From positions 1 to 64,000 of the forward strand of contig NZ_UTBZ01000023.1 of assembly GCF_900580865.1 (NCBI RefSeq): a DNA stretch of 64,000 nucleotides. The letters run 5' to 3'. The translations under genes were made by a program, and so were the position numbers. Of this stretch, positions 44,989 through 52,471 are shown piece after piece. The first letter of the stretch is position 1. Every line of letters starts with the position of its first letter. The DNA is from Pseudomonas viridiflava (lineage in GTDB: Bacteria > Pseudomonadota > Gammaproteobacteria > Pseudomonadales > Pseudomonadaceae). The notes beneath the pieces were generated by a model. That model worked only from the letters and a program-made list of their open reading frames with translations, was not told where the DNA came from and did no database searches.

Positions 44989-47034
44989 TTATGCCGCTGC
45001 GGCCTGCTGCTCGACAACGCGCCACGGGTCGTTGGCCCGTGCCAGCGCAGCCATTGGCGGTGGGCTGACGCTGTTGCCGCACATGTGGACCTGCTGGGTC
45101 TTCGTGAACGGCTTGCCGTCGGCGCCGTGGCTGATGATGTAGTCAGCGGGGAAGCCCTGAGCCTTGTACAGCTCAGCCGGTTGCAGCATCCGTAGGCAGA
45201 TGTCGACGATCACGTAGGGCGTGCCCTTGATGGTGACGGTGACGAGGCCCAAGCGATCCTTGGTGGTGATCGTGGGTGCTGGTGCGTCGGCGGCGCTCAT
45301 GTTCTCGGTGCCGTAGTAGCTGATCAGGAACGCGGCGACCCGCAGCGCACCGGCTTCAACCTCTGGCGAGAGCTGCAGCTCGACCAGCGAGCTTTTGCCG
45401 CCACCGCCGGCGATGATCGTTGGTGCTGGTTCGTCCACACCCTGGCCAACACTGGCGCCGAATTGGCGTTCCATGAATGCGGTGACCAGTCCATGGTGAG
45501 TGCCACCGGCGCTGATGGTGTGCAGCGGATCGGCGGTGTCCCGCGCATCGCAGTTGCCGCGCAGGTGCACCAGATTGGCCGTCACCAGTTGCTGCTGGCT
45601 GCCGGTGTTCGTCACCGTGGTCATCGGGTCATCGATGCTCTTGGCGTCGGTGGTGTTGAATCCGCCGTTCATCTGGGCCATGAATACTGTTGAGATACCC
45701 ATGGCGTGGGCGGCACCGGCAGGGCGCTGGTAGTTACCGCCGCTGGTGATGGTCGGCAGCGGCTCGTCGAGTGCCTTGCCTTCGTCCGAGAACCGGAACT
45801 TCACCAGGTGAGCCGCGGCGAGCGCGCGGTGACCACGCGTCATTAAGGTGCCGAGAGGTTTGTCCGCCGCTACCGGGTTTCCGGCATATACCGGGCCACC
45901 AGCACCGACCAGCACCGGGCTAATCAGCGTCAGTTCGCCTCGGTTGGCGCATGTCACCGTCGGTAGCGGGGCGTGTGGGTCGTTGATTCGGTCGCTGCCC
46001 TGGTGTGTTGCTGGCGCGATGATGGGACTGGCCATGGCGAACGATCCACCTCGCGGCCATGAGGTCACGGTGCGCAGCGGGTCGTGCGCTGACTGCACGC
46101 TCTCGCCCGACCAGTTCGCGATCGGCACTATGAATGGGTCGGCCGCATCGATGACGAACTTTTTCATGCCCTTGGCGATTCGCCGTAGGGTTGCGGGTGC
46201 CAGCGGCTTTGGCCGGTCGAAGATACTTTTGGTCGGGATCGTCCAGTCTATGCACTCGGCGGCGGTACGCCATTTCTGCTGGCCCTTCACCGGGCGCTTG
46301 GCGTGCGTCGGCGCTGGCCAGACAATCGGCTCACCGTCACAGCGGGCAATCATGAACAGGCGTTCCCGACTGGTCGGTGCGCCGAAGTCGCAAGCCTTGA
46401 TGACGCGCCATTCGACGACATAGCCAAGGTGCTGCAACTCGGCGACGAAGGTCGCCCAGGTCTGCCCGCGGCGTTTCGGATCAGGCACCAAAAACTGCTG
46501 GTGGACCGGAACCACTTCACCCGGCTCGGCGATGCCACCGCCCAACTTCACGACGCGGCCAGTGGCTTTGCAGCGCTTGGCGATCAGCGGCCCCCATTGG
46601 AGGATCTGTTTCACGTTCTCCAGGCTGATGACGCGGGGCTTCTTCTTGCCGGCCCACTTCAGGCCGATCCACGACAGGTTGCGAATCTCACGCTTGCGCG
46701 GTTGCCCGCCAGCGGCCTGGCTGTGGTGCGTGCAGTCCGGCGACATGTGGAACCAGCCAACGGCCTTGCCGCCGCACTCGGTGTCAGGATCACCGTCGAA
46801 CACGTCGGTGGTGTAGTGCACGGCGCCCGGGTGGTTCACGGTGTGCATGCTGATCGCTTGCGGGCTGTGGTTCTTGGCGACATTCACCGCGCGACCCAGG
46901 CCCATCTCCAGCCCGGTACCGGCGCCGCCGCCACCGCAGAAGAAGTCGACAACGATCTCATCGTCCTGAGTGCTGAAGCCGAGTCCGTATTGAGTTTTGA
47001 AATCGAAGGGGTGTTTCTTCTGTTGTGCGGACAT
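44989..47034 (-). CDS. DNA C5-cytosine methyltransferase with repeated central insert
   Basis: A 681-residue C5-MTase. Motif I is DFFCGGGGAGTG (about residues 30-41, SAM loop). The catalytic Cys is in MSPDCTHHSQ (Cys 101, SPDC instead of the usual PCQ). ENV is at 139-141, and motif VIII-like GAPTSRERLFMIA follows. Motif IX/X (LQPAELYKAQGFP, VHMCGNSVSPP) closes the protein. Between about 315 and 590 lie eight degenerate repeats of DxPLxTxT type (SAHDPLRTVT, LDEPLPTITSGG, IDDPMTTVTN, VDEPAPTIIAGG), much longer than a normal target-recognition region. Likely protects phage DNA from host restriction; target sequence unknown. Confidence 0.85.
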   Translation of the reverse strand: MSAQQKKHPFDFKTQYGLGFSTQDDEIVVDFFCGGGGAGTGLEMGLGRAVNVAKNHSPQAISMHTVNHPGAVHYTTDVFDGDPDTECGGKAVGWFHMSPDCTHHSQAAGGQPRKREIRNLSWIGLKWAGKKKPRVISLENVKQILQWGPLIAKRCKATGRVVKLGGGIAEPGEVVPVHQQFLVPDPKRRGQTWATFVAELQHLGYVVEWRVIKACDFGAPTSRERLFMIARCDGEPIVWPAPTHAKRPVKGQQKWRTAAECIDWTIPTKSIFDRPKPLAPATLRRIAKGMKKFVIDAADPFIVPIANWSGESVQSAHDPLRTVTSWPRGGSFAMASPIIAPATHQGSDRINDPHAPLPTVTCANRGELTLISPVLVGAGGPVYAGNPVAADKPLGTLMTRGHRALAAAHLVKFRFSDEGKALDEPLPTITSGGNYQRPAGAAHAMGISTVFMAQMNGGFNTTDAKSIDDPMTTVTNTGSQQQLVTANLVHLRGNCDARDTADPLHTISAGGTHHGLVTAFMERQFGASVGQGVDEPAPTIIAGGGGKSSLVELQLSPEVEAGALRVAAFLISYYGTENMSAADAPAPTITTKDRLGLVTVTIKGTPYVIVDICLRMLQPAELYKAQGFPADYIISHGADGKPFTKTQQVHMCGNSVSPPPMAALARANDPWRVVEQQAAAA

Positions 47035-47104
47035 AGGGCATCCTCGCCGGCTGGCGTGATTCGTATAAGTGGGGTATTTGTGTCCGGCCCGGCATGGGGC
47101 CGGA

Positions 47105-47896
47105 TCAGGCTGCGTCGAATAAACTCAACTGTGTTTCGGCGGAAGGTGGCGCGGCTTCTTCAGGCGCTTCCGCAGCTGGCTTTCCAAACTCGCAGATCAC
47201 GATTTCGCAGGTGGGGCTGACACCTTTCCACTCACTCAGGTAGGTCGCGGTGTCGATCCCACAGTTCATTCCGAGCTCAATGCCGGTCTGTTCGATGAAC
47301 TTCTGACACTCTTTGTCGATTTCGACGCTGTAGGTTTCGCGGCCTGAATATCGAAACGGCGCGGACGTCTGTGGAATGATGAACGTGCCCCATTCAGCAA
47401 GGCGGCTAGCCAGTTCGATTACCTTGTACTCAAACTTTGCGCCGGTGTAATTGCCCTCAAAGGCCGATCCGGTCTTGATAGCACCGAACGGCGGGTTCGA
47501 AACTGCCCAAGAGAACCTGCCGATATCTCCAATGCTGAACGCATCAGCCACTATCCACTCAGCATCAGGCATAACGCGCTTGCCAACCTCGGCATAGTCA
47601 GGGTTCTGCTCAACGCAAACAATTTGCTTCGCGCTGTGCATGCAGGCAAACGACAGGCGACCGATACCAGCGCAGAGGTCAATAATCGAATCGCACTCAG
47701 CTACCTCAATTGAAAGATCGCGAGCCAAACCCTCTGGAGTGAAGAAGGCGCCGGCCAGGCCGTTCATGTTCGTGGCGCCTTCATGGAAATTTTCGAGGAT
47801 GAACAGGCGATCATCGAGGCTGAGGCGCTTATCACTCTTCACCAGATCGAGAGCACGGTTGTGTCGCTTGGCGGCTTCCTTTGGAATCTTCGCCAT
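47105..47896 (-). CDS. DNA N6-adenine methyltransferase with C-terminal clamp-like motif
   Basis: A 263-residue SAM-dependent methyltransferase. Motif I DLCAGIGRLSF (residues 73-83), acidic motif II near VEQNPD, and catalytic motif IV SNPPFG (133-138) mark an N6-adenine or N4-cytosine enzyme of the gamma-like class. The last residues are QLSLFDAA; QLSLF (256-260) fits the sliding-clamp-binding consensus. It precedes the C5-MTase in the leftward operon, so the phage has two modification enzymes. Target sequence unknown. Confidence 0.83.
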   Translation of the reverse strand: MAKIPKEAAKRHNRALDLVKSDKRLSLDDRLFILENFHEGATNMNGLAGAFFTPEGLARDLSIEVAECDSIIDLCAGIGRLSFACMHSAKQIVCVEQNPDYAEVGKRVMPDAEWIVADAFSIGDIGRFSWAVSNPPFGAIKTGSAFEGNYTGAKFEYKVIELASRLAEWGTFIIPQTSAPFRYSGRETYSVEIDKECQKFIEQTGIELGMNCGIDTATYLSEWKGVSPTCEIVICEFGKPAAEAPEEAAPPSAETQLSLFDAA

Positions 47897-47996
47897 GGAT
47901 TATCTCCAGTCAGGCGCCGCCCTCCGTGACCGGATACGCAGCGAAGGTAGGGTTGGGCTATATTCTCCAAATCATTCATTCGATTGGAGCGGTGAT

Positions 47997-48275
47997 ATGT
48001 CTCAAGACAATCAGCCGGGATTTACGGGCATCCGTATAGTTGGCTGCACCGGAAAAGTATCTAATAACGAGGTTAGGTTCTCAGGGCCTGGAACCGGAAT
48101 ATCGATCGACAGCACCGGATCAGACGGCAAGGGCGTCGATGTGTTGGATAATCGCGTTGAGCAACATCAGGCTAAATCGAATAGTTGGTGGGAAACCTAC
48201 ATGGTTGACGTTTTGAGCGGGTCAACTGTTCTTGCTGTAGGGATTTTCTGCGCTTGGCTGGGTTTAAAATCGTAA
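47997..48275 (+). CDS. small phage membrane protein, opposite strand in the early arm
   Basis: A 92-residue protein (MSQDNQPGFTGIRIVGCTGK), with a soluble Gly/Ser-rich N-terminal part and a C-terminal hydrophobic segment (LSGSTVLAVGIFCAWLGL) preceded by a basic/tryptophan segment (SNSWWETYMVD). GGAG lies 9 nt before the ATG at 47997. It is the only clear gene on the plus strand of the early arm, with its stop 7 bp from the next leftward gene's stop. Function unknown. Confidence 0.6.
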   Translation: MSQDNQPGFTGIRIVGCTGKVSNNEVRFSGPGTGISIDSTGSDGKGVDVLDNRVEQHQAKSNSWWETYMVDVLSGSTVLAVGIFCAWLGLKS

Positions 48276-48282
48276 CCAGCCA

Positions 48283-48591
48283 TCAAGCCTCAATGCCGGT
48301 TTTCGCAAACTCCGTTAGCTGCCGCGACCACTTCTCCTTAATTACCAATTCAGGTCGCGACATACTCACGAAGCGTTCCGACTCAGCCGCTGGCGCTGCG
48401 GCCAGATTTATGATGAACGTCGACACCGTCTCCTGCCATTCCTCGAAGCCGTGGCGCTCACCCAGCACCTGAAGCGCATCATTGAGCGCTTTCGAAACAA
48501 TCAGCGATCGCTTCTCGGCGCCGATCCGATCGAGCAGCGCCTTCTCCTTGGCTCGCTTGTCCTTCTGCAATTGCGCGTTGCTCTTGGCCAT
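48283..48591 (-). CDS. phage early hypothetical protein
   Basis: A 102-residue helical protein (MAKSNAQLQKDKRAKEKALL, then EEWQETVSTFIINLAAAPAA). The N-terminus is very basic and could bind nucleic acid. No recognised domain. Preceded by GAGGTAGGCC. Function unknown. Confidence 0.6.
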   Translation of the reverse strand: MAKSNAQLQKDKRAKEKALLDRIGAEKRSLIVSKALNDALQVLGERHGFEEWQETVSTFIINLAAAPAAESERFVSMSRPELVIKEKWSRQLTEFAKTGIEA

Positions 48592-48676
48592 GGCCTACCT
48601 CTTCAATTCCGCTGGCCGGCAAGTCCAACCAGGTCTGTTTGCGGCGCTGCTGCACCTGTCTGCTGATGCGCTTCAT
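48479..48676 (-). CDS. small phage ORF overlapping its neighbour (uncertain)
   Basis: A 65-codon ORF, MKRISRQVQQRRKQTWLDLP..., with its ATG overlapping the stop of the upstream gene by ATGA (48673-48676), which argues for translation. It overlaps the gene at 48283-48591 by 113 nt in another frame. Basic N-terminus, then ordinary composition. Could be real with a truncated functional part or only a leader. Low confidence. Confidence 0.35.
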   Translation of the reverse strand: MKRISRQVQQRRKQTWLDLPASGIEEVGHGQEQRAIAEGQASQGEGAARSDRRREAIADCFESAQ

Positions 48677-48984
48677 TTCTCGGCGAACGTAATGCCGTTC
48701 TCCTGGGCGATCAGCTTCACGCGGCTGATGCGCATGTCGAGTGCCGCGGCTGCCGCCGGTGCGGTCTTGCCGGCTTCGGCCTGAGCCTTGACCTTCGGCG
48801 CGTCTTTGTCGCGCAGCGCACGCAGTTTCTTGCTGTGGGGCGTGGCGCCGAACATTGGCACCTCAGCGCTGACGCCGGACGGGATGTGTTGGACGTGTTT
48901 GCCGGCGCCGAAGAAATCTTCGAGTGCGCGGCTGATCTTTGCGGTTACCTCGTCGCGCGGATCAGGAAGGGGGACGCCGATCAC
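48673..48984 (-). CDS. phage early hypothetical protein
   Basis: A 103-residue protein. The segment DPRDEVTAKISRALEDFFGA resembles a short HTH-bearing motif, and the C-terminal half contains an HTH-like AAAALDMRISRVKLIAQENG. The start overlaps the stop of the preceding gene by ATGA (48981-48984). Function unknown. Confidence 0.6.
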   Translation of the reverse strand: MIGVPLPDPRDEVTAKISRALEDFFGAGKHVQHIPSGVSAEVPMFGATPHSKKLRALRDKDAPKVKAQAEAGKTAPAAAAALDMRISRVKLIAQENGITFAEK

Positions 48985-49253
48985 TGGACACCTCCCGCCA
49001 GCCGGTTGGCCTTCTCTTCGAATTGCATGGCGATGTCATACGCCGCCTTGAAGGTTTCACGGAAGGCGCGAGTCTTGCCGCTGCTCAGGTCGATGACCCG
49101 ATACATCCCGCCGCTTTCGCCGGACACTTGAAAGCGAACCTTCTTCGGTGGCATGACCTGGTCAACGCGCTTGAAGAACTCCAGTCGCGCGGCGTGGGTT
49201 TTCTGGAGCAGCACACCGAGTTCGTCGATGCGCTCTTGAAATGATGGATGCAT
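48981..49253 (-). CDS. phage early hypothetical protein
   Basis: A 90-residue protein (MHPSFQERIDELGVLLQKTH...), with a strand-rich core KKVRFQVSGESGGMYRVIDL and C-terminal helix TFKAAYDIAMQFEEKANRLA. First gene after the terminator at 49357, coupled to the next by ATGA. Function unknown. Confidence 0.6.
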   Translation of the reverse strand: MHPSFQERIDELGVLLQKTHAARLEFFKRVDQVMPPKKVRFQVSGESGGMYRVIDLSSGKTRAFRETFKAAYDIAMQFEEKANRLAGGVQ

Positions 49254-49356
49254 GGCAGATGCCTCGGTGTGGGTTGCGTGTATTCGTCAGCACTCTGTGC
49301 CGCCTGCAGGTTGCCGTTGGGCGCAGGGGAGAGTGCTGACGGATAAAGGCGGGCGT

Positions 49357-49384
49357 AAAAAAGCCCGAGTCGCCCCGGGCTTTC
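49357..49384 (-). terminator. rho-independent terminator in the leftward early leader
   Basis: AAAGCCCG pairs with CGGGCTTT (49359-49383). Read leftward, a T-run (AAAAAA at 49356-49362 on the plus strand) follows. It separates the small genes near the left operator from the early operon, so read-through or antitermination may be needed for expression of the operon. Confidence 0.75.
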
Positions 49385-49457
49385 GTTGGTGTCACGAAGA
49401 CCTCCCTACGTGACAGCCTCCCAGGCTCGCTACTGGCGACAGCCTGGGTTTGAATCG

Positions 49458-49613
49458 TCATCGGTTCATTGTCGCTGGGGTAGGCCTGCCGGTTGCCCGG
49501 TGGTGCGCGGTGACACCGTCGACCAAGATGTCCGCTGCCTGTAGATGTTCGGCGCAGGCTTCAGGCTTTCTGCGCCAAGCTGGTAGATCGTTGATCTATT
49601 TCATGATGGTCAT
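49458..49613 (-). pseudogene. small phage ORF interrupted by an early amber codon
   Basis: Read leftward, ATG at 49613 (or 49604) is followed by a TAG at 49596-49598, two or five codons on. The same frame then continues open for about 45 codons (INDLPAWRRKPEACAEHLQA ... ATMNR) to TGA at 49458. The open part has natural composition and no other good start codon. A GGAGG ribosome site precedes the ATG. Could be a gene broken by a nonsense mutation, a suppressor-dependent gene, or a chance frame. Confidence 0.45.
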
Positions 49614-49745
49614 CCTCCAATGCGCGCCGTTTTCATCTTGGCGGGCGCTCGCCGGTCTCTGTTGTTGCTAAGTGCAGGTGTCCAGCGTCTGCTGGGTTGG
49701 CTTCCGCATCCCGCTGCCCACTCAGTGAATGGGCAGAAGTGATGC

Positions 49746-49907
49746 TTACTCAGACTGGAGCGCTTCGATTGCTTGCCGGTAATCCGCGGCATTGGTGCGG
49801 TTGTTCGCTGCGTCTTCGTACTGACCTTCAGCCTCTTGAATCGCCGCGTTGTTCTCGCAGTTGGAGGCGTGTTTTTCAAGCTGGGCAATTGCTGATGCGT
49901 GCTTCAT
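49746..49907 (-). CDS. 53-residue early phage protein
   Basis: ATG at 49907 opens 53 codons ending at 49746 (MKHASAIAQLEKHASNCENN, then AIQEAEGQYEDAANNRTNAA). Hydrophilic, probably helical, with one Cys. An AGGT site lies about 9 nt before the start. The regular composition and conserved-looking helix pattern suggest a real gene. Function unknown. Confidence 0.55.
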   Translation of the reverse strand: MKHASAIAQLEKHASNCENNAAIQEAEGQYEDAANNRTNAADYRQAIEALQSE

Positions 49908-50163
49908 GGTTGATTACCTGTCGGTTGTCATCCCAAGCAGCCCTCGCAAGAAGGCTGCTCAGTGATGTTCGCCGCTGATGACCCGCTGCTGGCGGCCGTC
50001 ATCAGGTCAACTCGATTGTTCTTCCGGCCGCGACATCGTCCGCCGGATAACTGATTCGGGGCTTTACGCTGCGCACCCTGGGACAGTTGCCATCCCTCTG
50101 AATCGTTGAGGCCGATTCATCGCTGCCTTGTTGAGGCCGGTGGTTATCCGGCGTTGAAATTAA
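49908..50163. other. leader of the leftward early transcript
   Basis: About 255 bp between the left operators and the first small gene. It includes an AGCAGCC / GGCTGCT hairpin (49936-49959) and a possible 24-codon leftward ORF at 49928-50002 with a CEGC motif near its end and no good ribosome site. Antitermination-type signals could be here, but none was recognised. Confidence 0.4.
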
Positions 50164-50225
50164 TTTAGCTTCTAGCTAAAGATGCGTCAATAGCTCCCAG
50201 CTAAATAATTTAGCTTTGGGTGAAA
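50164..50225. promoter_or_regulatory. left operator cluster (three repressor sites)
   Basis: Three 17-bp sites of the form TTTAGCT-N3-AGCTAAA. Site 1, TTTAGCTTCTAGCTAAA at 50164-50180, is perfect. Site 2 at 50189-50205 (AATAGCTCCCAGCTAAA) and site 3 at 50209-50225 (TTTAGCTTTGGGTGAAA) are imperfect. Spacing 25 and 20 bp. The same motif recurs at 51577-51642 beside the repressor gene. They probably control the leftward early promoter, analogous to lambda OL. Confidence 0.7.
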
Positions 50226-50306
50226 TTCGGCAGCGGGATGGTAGGAAGGGATCGTTTCGACGGAGGGGGCTTTTGCATTGTGCTAAGTATCGCTATGCTG
50301 CGACAT

Positions 50307-50330
50307 GAATACTGTACGAATATACAGCAC
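50307..50330. promoter_or_regulatory. LexA (SOS) box
   Basis: CTGTACGAATATACAG at 50312-50327 matches CTGT-N8-ACAG, flanked by TA/CA. It overlaps the likely transcription start of the gene at 50345 (TATGCT at about 50294 could be its -10). Predicts repression by host LexA and induction by DNA damage. Confidence 0.75.
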
Positions 50331-50344
50331 AGGAACTACGACAC

Positions 50345-50662
50345 ATGGCGCGCCAACAAAAACAGAAACAAGAACGCACCCCTATGTCCGGAATAGAGCG
50401 CCTGAGTTTGCGGGTCTCAAACATGATCAATCACCCGATCGCGCAATTGAACCGGACGGTGACAATCCATCGACTGGATACAGACGGGGACAGGGAGTGG
50501 GATGAGGTGATGAATGTGCTCGCGGAGGTAGACGGCATCGATATCGTTTTCAACGACGACCCCGAATCAGTCACGTTACGGTGGGAGGCTGCTTCAGATA
50601 ACGATGCGCAGGTAGAAATGCAAAACGAGCTGGAGCCACTTGAGGAGATAGCACCTTTTTAA
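50345..50662 (+). CDS. DUF1654-like protein under SOS control
   Basis: A 105-residue protein. After a basic N-terminus (MARQQKQKQERTP) comes the DUF1654-type core GIERLSLRVSNMINHPIAQL and VTIHRLDTDGDREWDEVMNV, and an acidic C-terminus. A perfect LexA box lies 17 nt before the start, so the gene is probably induced by DNA damage, independent of the phage repressor. It occupies the place of lambda rex, between the left operator and the repressor gene, but points toward it on the other strand. Function unknown; an accessory of lysogens is plausible. Confidence 0.7.
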   Translation: MARQQKQKQERTPMSGIERLSLRVSNMINHPIAQLNRTVTIHRLDTDGDREWDEVMNVLAEVDGIDIVFNDDPESVTLRWEAASDNDAQVEMQNELEPLEEIAPF

Positions 50663-50670
50663 AGGCGAAG

Positions 50671-50697
50671 AAAAGCCCGCTGGGTAGCGGGCTTCTT
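50671..50697. terminator. bidirectional terminator between DUF1654-like gene and repressor
   Basis: AAGCCCGCT pairs with AGCGGGCTT (50673-50694). It lies between two convergent genes with short A/T flanks. Confidence 0.75.
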
Positions 50698-50705
50698 GTG
50701 CTGGC

Positions 50706-51557
50706 TCACGCTTTTCGAGCGTTCCAGATCAACAGCACCTTTGCATGAATATTGACGTCGTCGATTCTTGCAGTCTGGTTTTCGTAGTGCTGGTTGTCAG
50801 AAATCAATCTGTAGTGCTCTTCATCTAATCGCATCACGCGCTTGATGTAGAGCTCTTGGTGCCATGTCATCAAATATATGCCCTCACCAACAAACTCGTT
50901 GACGCCACGATCAACGATGACAAGGTCTTTATCGTTGATGGTTCCTTCCATCGACTGTCCCCATCCCGTGATCATCGCCAAAGCGTTTGCGGCGGTGTAC
51001 GTCACTCCTTTTTCTCGAAGGATTTCTTCCCTAACAACGAGATTGCGAACGGCCTCGTTGTATTCCGGTGGCACCTGACCATGCCCCATGGCGGCACGCA
51101 CATCGTATTGAGGGATCAAAATTTCTTCGCTCGTAGGGCGAAGTCGGGACAGGTTGGTCGAAATGACGTGCTCAGGTCCATCGTCCGGCTCTTCTGCAGC
51201 TGCGACGATGCGGTCCCTAGCCTCAACCGAAAGGCCTTTCACCTTGGCGAGCATCCGCTTCACCTGGTCCGCCGCGGAAGTTGCATTCGCAGCCACGCCT
51301 GACGTTTCCCCTTCGGGTTCTGTCCCCTTGGCAATCACGCCACCATCGCTTGGTATCGAGTCAAACCAGCCCCGAGGAAGTTTCTCGATCGACTCGATGC
51401 GCCGAGCAACGTCATCCCCAAGGTTCTTAGCGGTTTTGTCCGACAGGATCTGACTTAAGTGCGCAGGCGCCATCCCCCATCGCTCTGCGCAGGCGCCTTT
51501 TCTTTGGTCGCCAATCAACGTGATCAATTGGTGTTTGCGAATCGCATAAATATCCAT
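50706..51557 (-). CDS. phage repressor, HTH plus S24 peptidase (CI/LexA-like)
   Basis: A 283-residue repressor. The N-terminal XRE-type HTH is ERWGMAPAHLSQILSDKTAK (about 25-44). A linker follows, then the S24 domain with probable self-cleavage region VRAAMGHG (154-160), catalytic Ser 202 in GQSMEGTI, and Lys 239 in LYIKRV. RecA should trigger self-cleavage after DNA damage and so induce the prophage. The ATG at 51557 is chosen because the operator 51577-51593 lies directly upstream; an in-frame GTG at 51602 would place operators inside the coding region. Confidence 0.88.
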   Translation of the reverse strand: MDIYAIRKHQLITLIGDQRKGACAERWGMAPAHLSQILSDKTAKNLGDDVARRIESIEKLPRGWFDSIPSDGGVIAKGTEPEGETSGVAANATSAADQVKRMLAKVKGLSVEARDRIVAAAEEPDDGPEHVISTNLSRLRPTSEEILIPQYDVRAAMGHGQVPPEYNEAVRNLVVREEILREKGVTYTAANALAMITGWGQSMEGTINDKDLVIVDRGVNEFVGEGIYLMTWHQELYIKRVMRLDEEHYRLISDNQHYENQTARIDDVNIHAKVLLIWNARKA

Positions 51558-51576
51558 GCGGCCAAGGATGACAGCG

Positions 51577-51642
51577 TTTAGCTCAATGCTAAATGTGCTC
51601 ACAGCTAAATATTCCTTGCTCCAATGTTAGCCCTAAGCTAAA
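51577..51642. promoter_or_regulatory. right operator cluster (three repressor sites)
   Basis: Sites of the same TTTAGCT-N3-AGCTAAA type: TTTAGCTCAATGCTAAA at 51577-51593 (13 of 14 arm bases), a half-conserved site at 51593-51609 (right arm AGCTAAA) and GTTAGCCCTAAGCTAAA at 51626-51642. They fill the gap between the repressor start and the Cro-like gene, where lambda-type phages place OR. Should control the rightward promoter and the repressor promoter. Confidence 0.7.
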
Positions 51643-51669
51643 TTTCTCCTACGTTTCAGGAGATTCCTT

Positions 51670-51906
51670 ATGAATGACCATCTGCGCGACTGGCTCGCAA
51701 ACGCTGCTTCCAGCCGCCGGGAAGAAGTTGCCGCTGCGGCTAAAACCACCGTCGGCCATCTATGGCAGCTCGCGGGTGGTCACCGCAAAGCATCTGCCGA
51801 ACTTGCTGAGCGTTTGCAGGATGCCTCCGGAGGCGAAATCACCATCGCCGGCCTTCGTCCCGATCTCGTCGAGCTTGCCCACAAGGTTTTGCTCGGCGCT
51901 GCTTGA
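51670..51906 (+). CDS. Cro-like small DNA-binding protein
   Basis: A 78-residue protein. The HTH-like region is EEVAAAAKTTVGHLWQLAGG followed by KASAELAERLQDASGG, which resembles YdaS/Cro-type regulators. It is divergent from the repressor, directly downstream of the right operator cluster, in the position of cro. A TCAGGAG site lies 8 nt before the ATG. The first gene of the rightward transcript. Confidence 0.75.
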   Translation: MNDHLRDWLANAASSRREEVAAAAKTTVGHLWQLAGGHRKASAELAERLQDASGGEITIAGLRPDLVELAHKVLLGAA

Positions 51907-51978
51907 CTTATCGCCCCGAGAAACATTTTGCAACGACTGATGGCATGCAGCCACATAAACAAGATTGAGGTTTTACGG

Positions 51979-52401
51979 ATGCAAGATTTTCTGAAGGCCT
52001 GCGACGACGTGGTTGATGAAGCCAATACCAAGGAGTTGGCCACGCTTATGAACATGCCGCCGGTGAGCCTGCTCCAGCGGGCGAATGCCAACTACGACGG
52101 CGCGTGGTTTAACGCGAAGCATCTGTACGCATTGCTTCTACATACCCAAGACATGCGACCTCTGGCAGCTCTGGCTGGCGAGTTCGGGTACTCGATCGTG
52201 AAGCAGGACCAGCCTGTTGCGCTGGGAATTCATGAAGCGCTTGGCCGCGCAACGTTGGAATTCGCTGAGGTTACCGTCGAGACGCACACGGCAATGGCTG
52301 ATGGTCGGGTCGATCAGGTAGAGCGTGCCCGGATCTTGAAAGAGATAGGCCAGGCGGAAGAAGCACTGGCTCAGCTGAAGGCATCGGTAAAAGTCGCCTG
52401 A
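51979..52401 (+). CDS. CII-like phage regulatory protein
   Basis: A 140-residue protein. After MQDFLKACDDVVDEANTKEL the HTH-like ATLMNMPPVSLLQRANANYD fits the phage CII/YmfL group (PF06892-type), and the C-terminal helices (VDQVERARILKEIGQAEEAL) suit oligomerisation. In phages of this type such proteins activate repressor synthesis or other early promoters. The ATG at 51979 has GAGG 8 nt upstream. Followed by a terminator at 52412. Confidence 0.65.
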   Translation: MQDFLKACDDVVDEANTKELATLMNMPPVSLLQRANANYDGAWFNAKHLYALLLHTQDMRPLAALAGEFGYSIVKQDQPVALGIHEALGRATLEFAEVTVETHTAMADGRVDQVERARILKEIGQAEEALAQLKASVKVA

Positions 52402-52411
52402 ATCGCAGGCA

Positions 52412-52442
52412 TAAAAAAACCGCCTGGCAGGGCGGTTCTTTC
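52412..52442 (+). terminator. rho-independent terminator after the CII-like gene
   Basis: AACCGCC pairs with GGCGGTT (52418-52437) and is followed by CTTTC. It may act as an attenuator controlling transcription into the replication genes. Confidence 0.75.
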
Positions 52443-52471
52443 AACAACTTGTAAAACACAGTGGGGCCATT

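Noticed and set aside
49610..49888. 92-codon leftward ORF overlapping the 53-residue gene
   Set aside because: Composition is dominated by Arg/Thr/Pro, and the 53-codon frame is better supported.
50305..50505. 66-codon ORF in another frame at the DUF1654-like gene
   Set aside because: The frame at 50345 has the DUF1654-type core and ribosome site. The other frame has no domain and overlaps the LexA box with its start.
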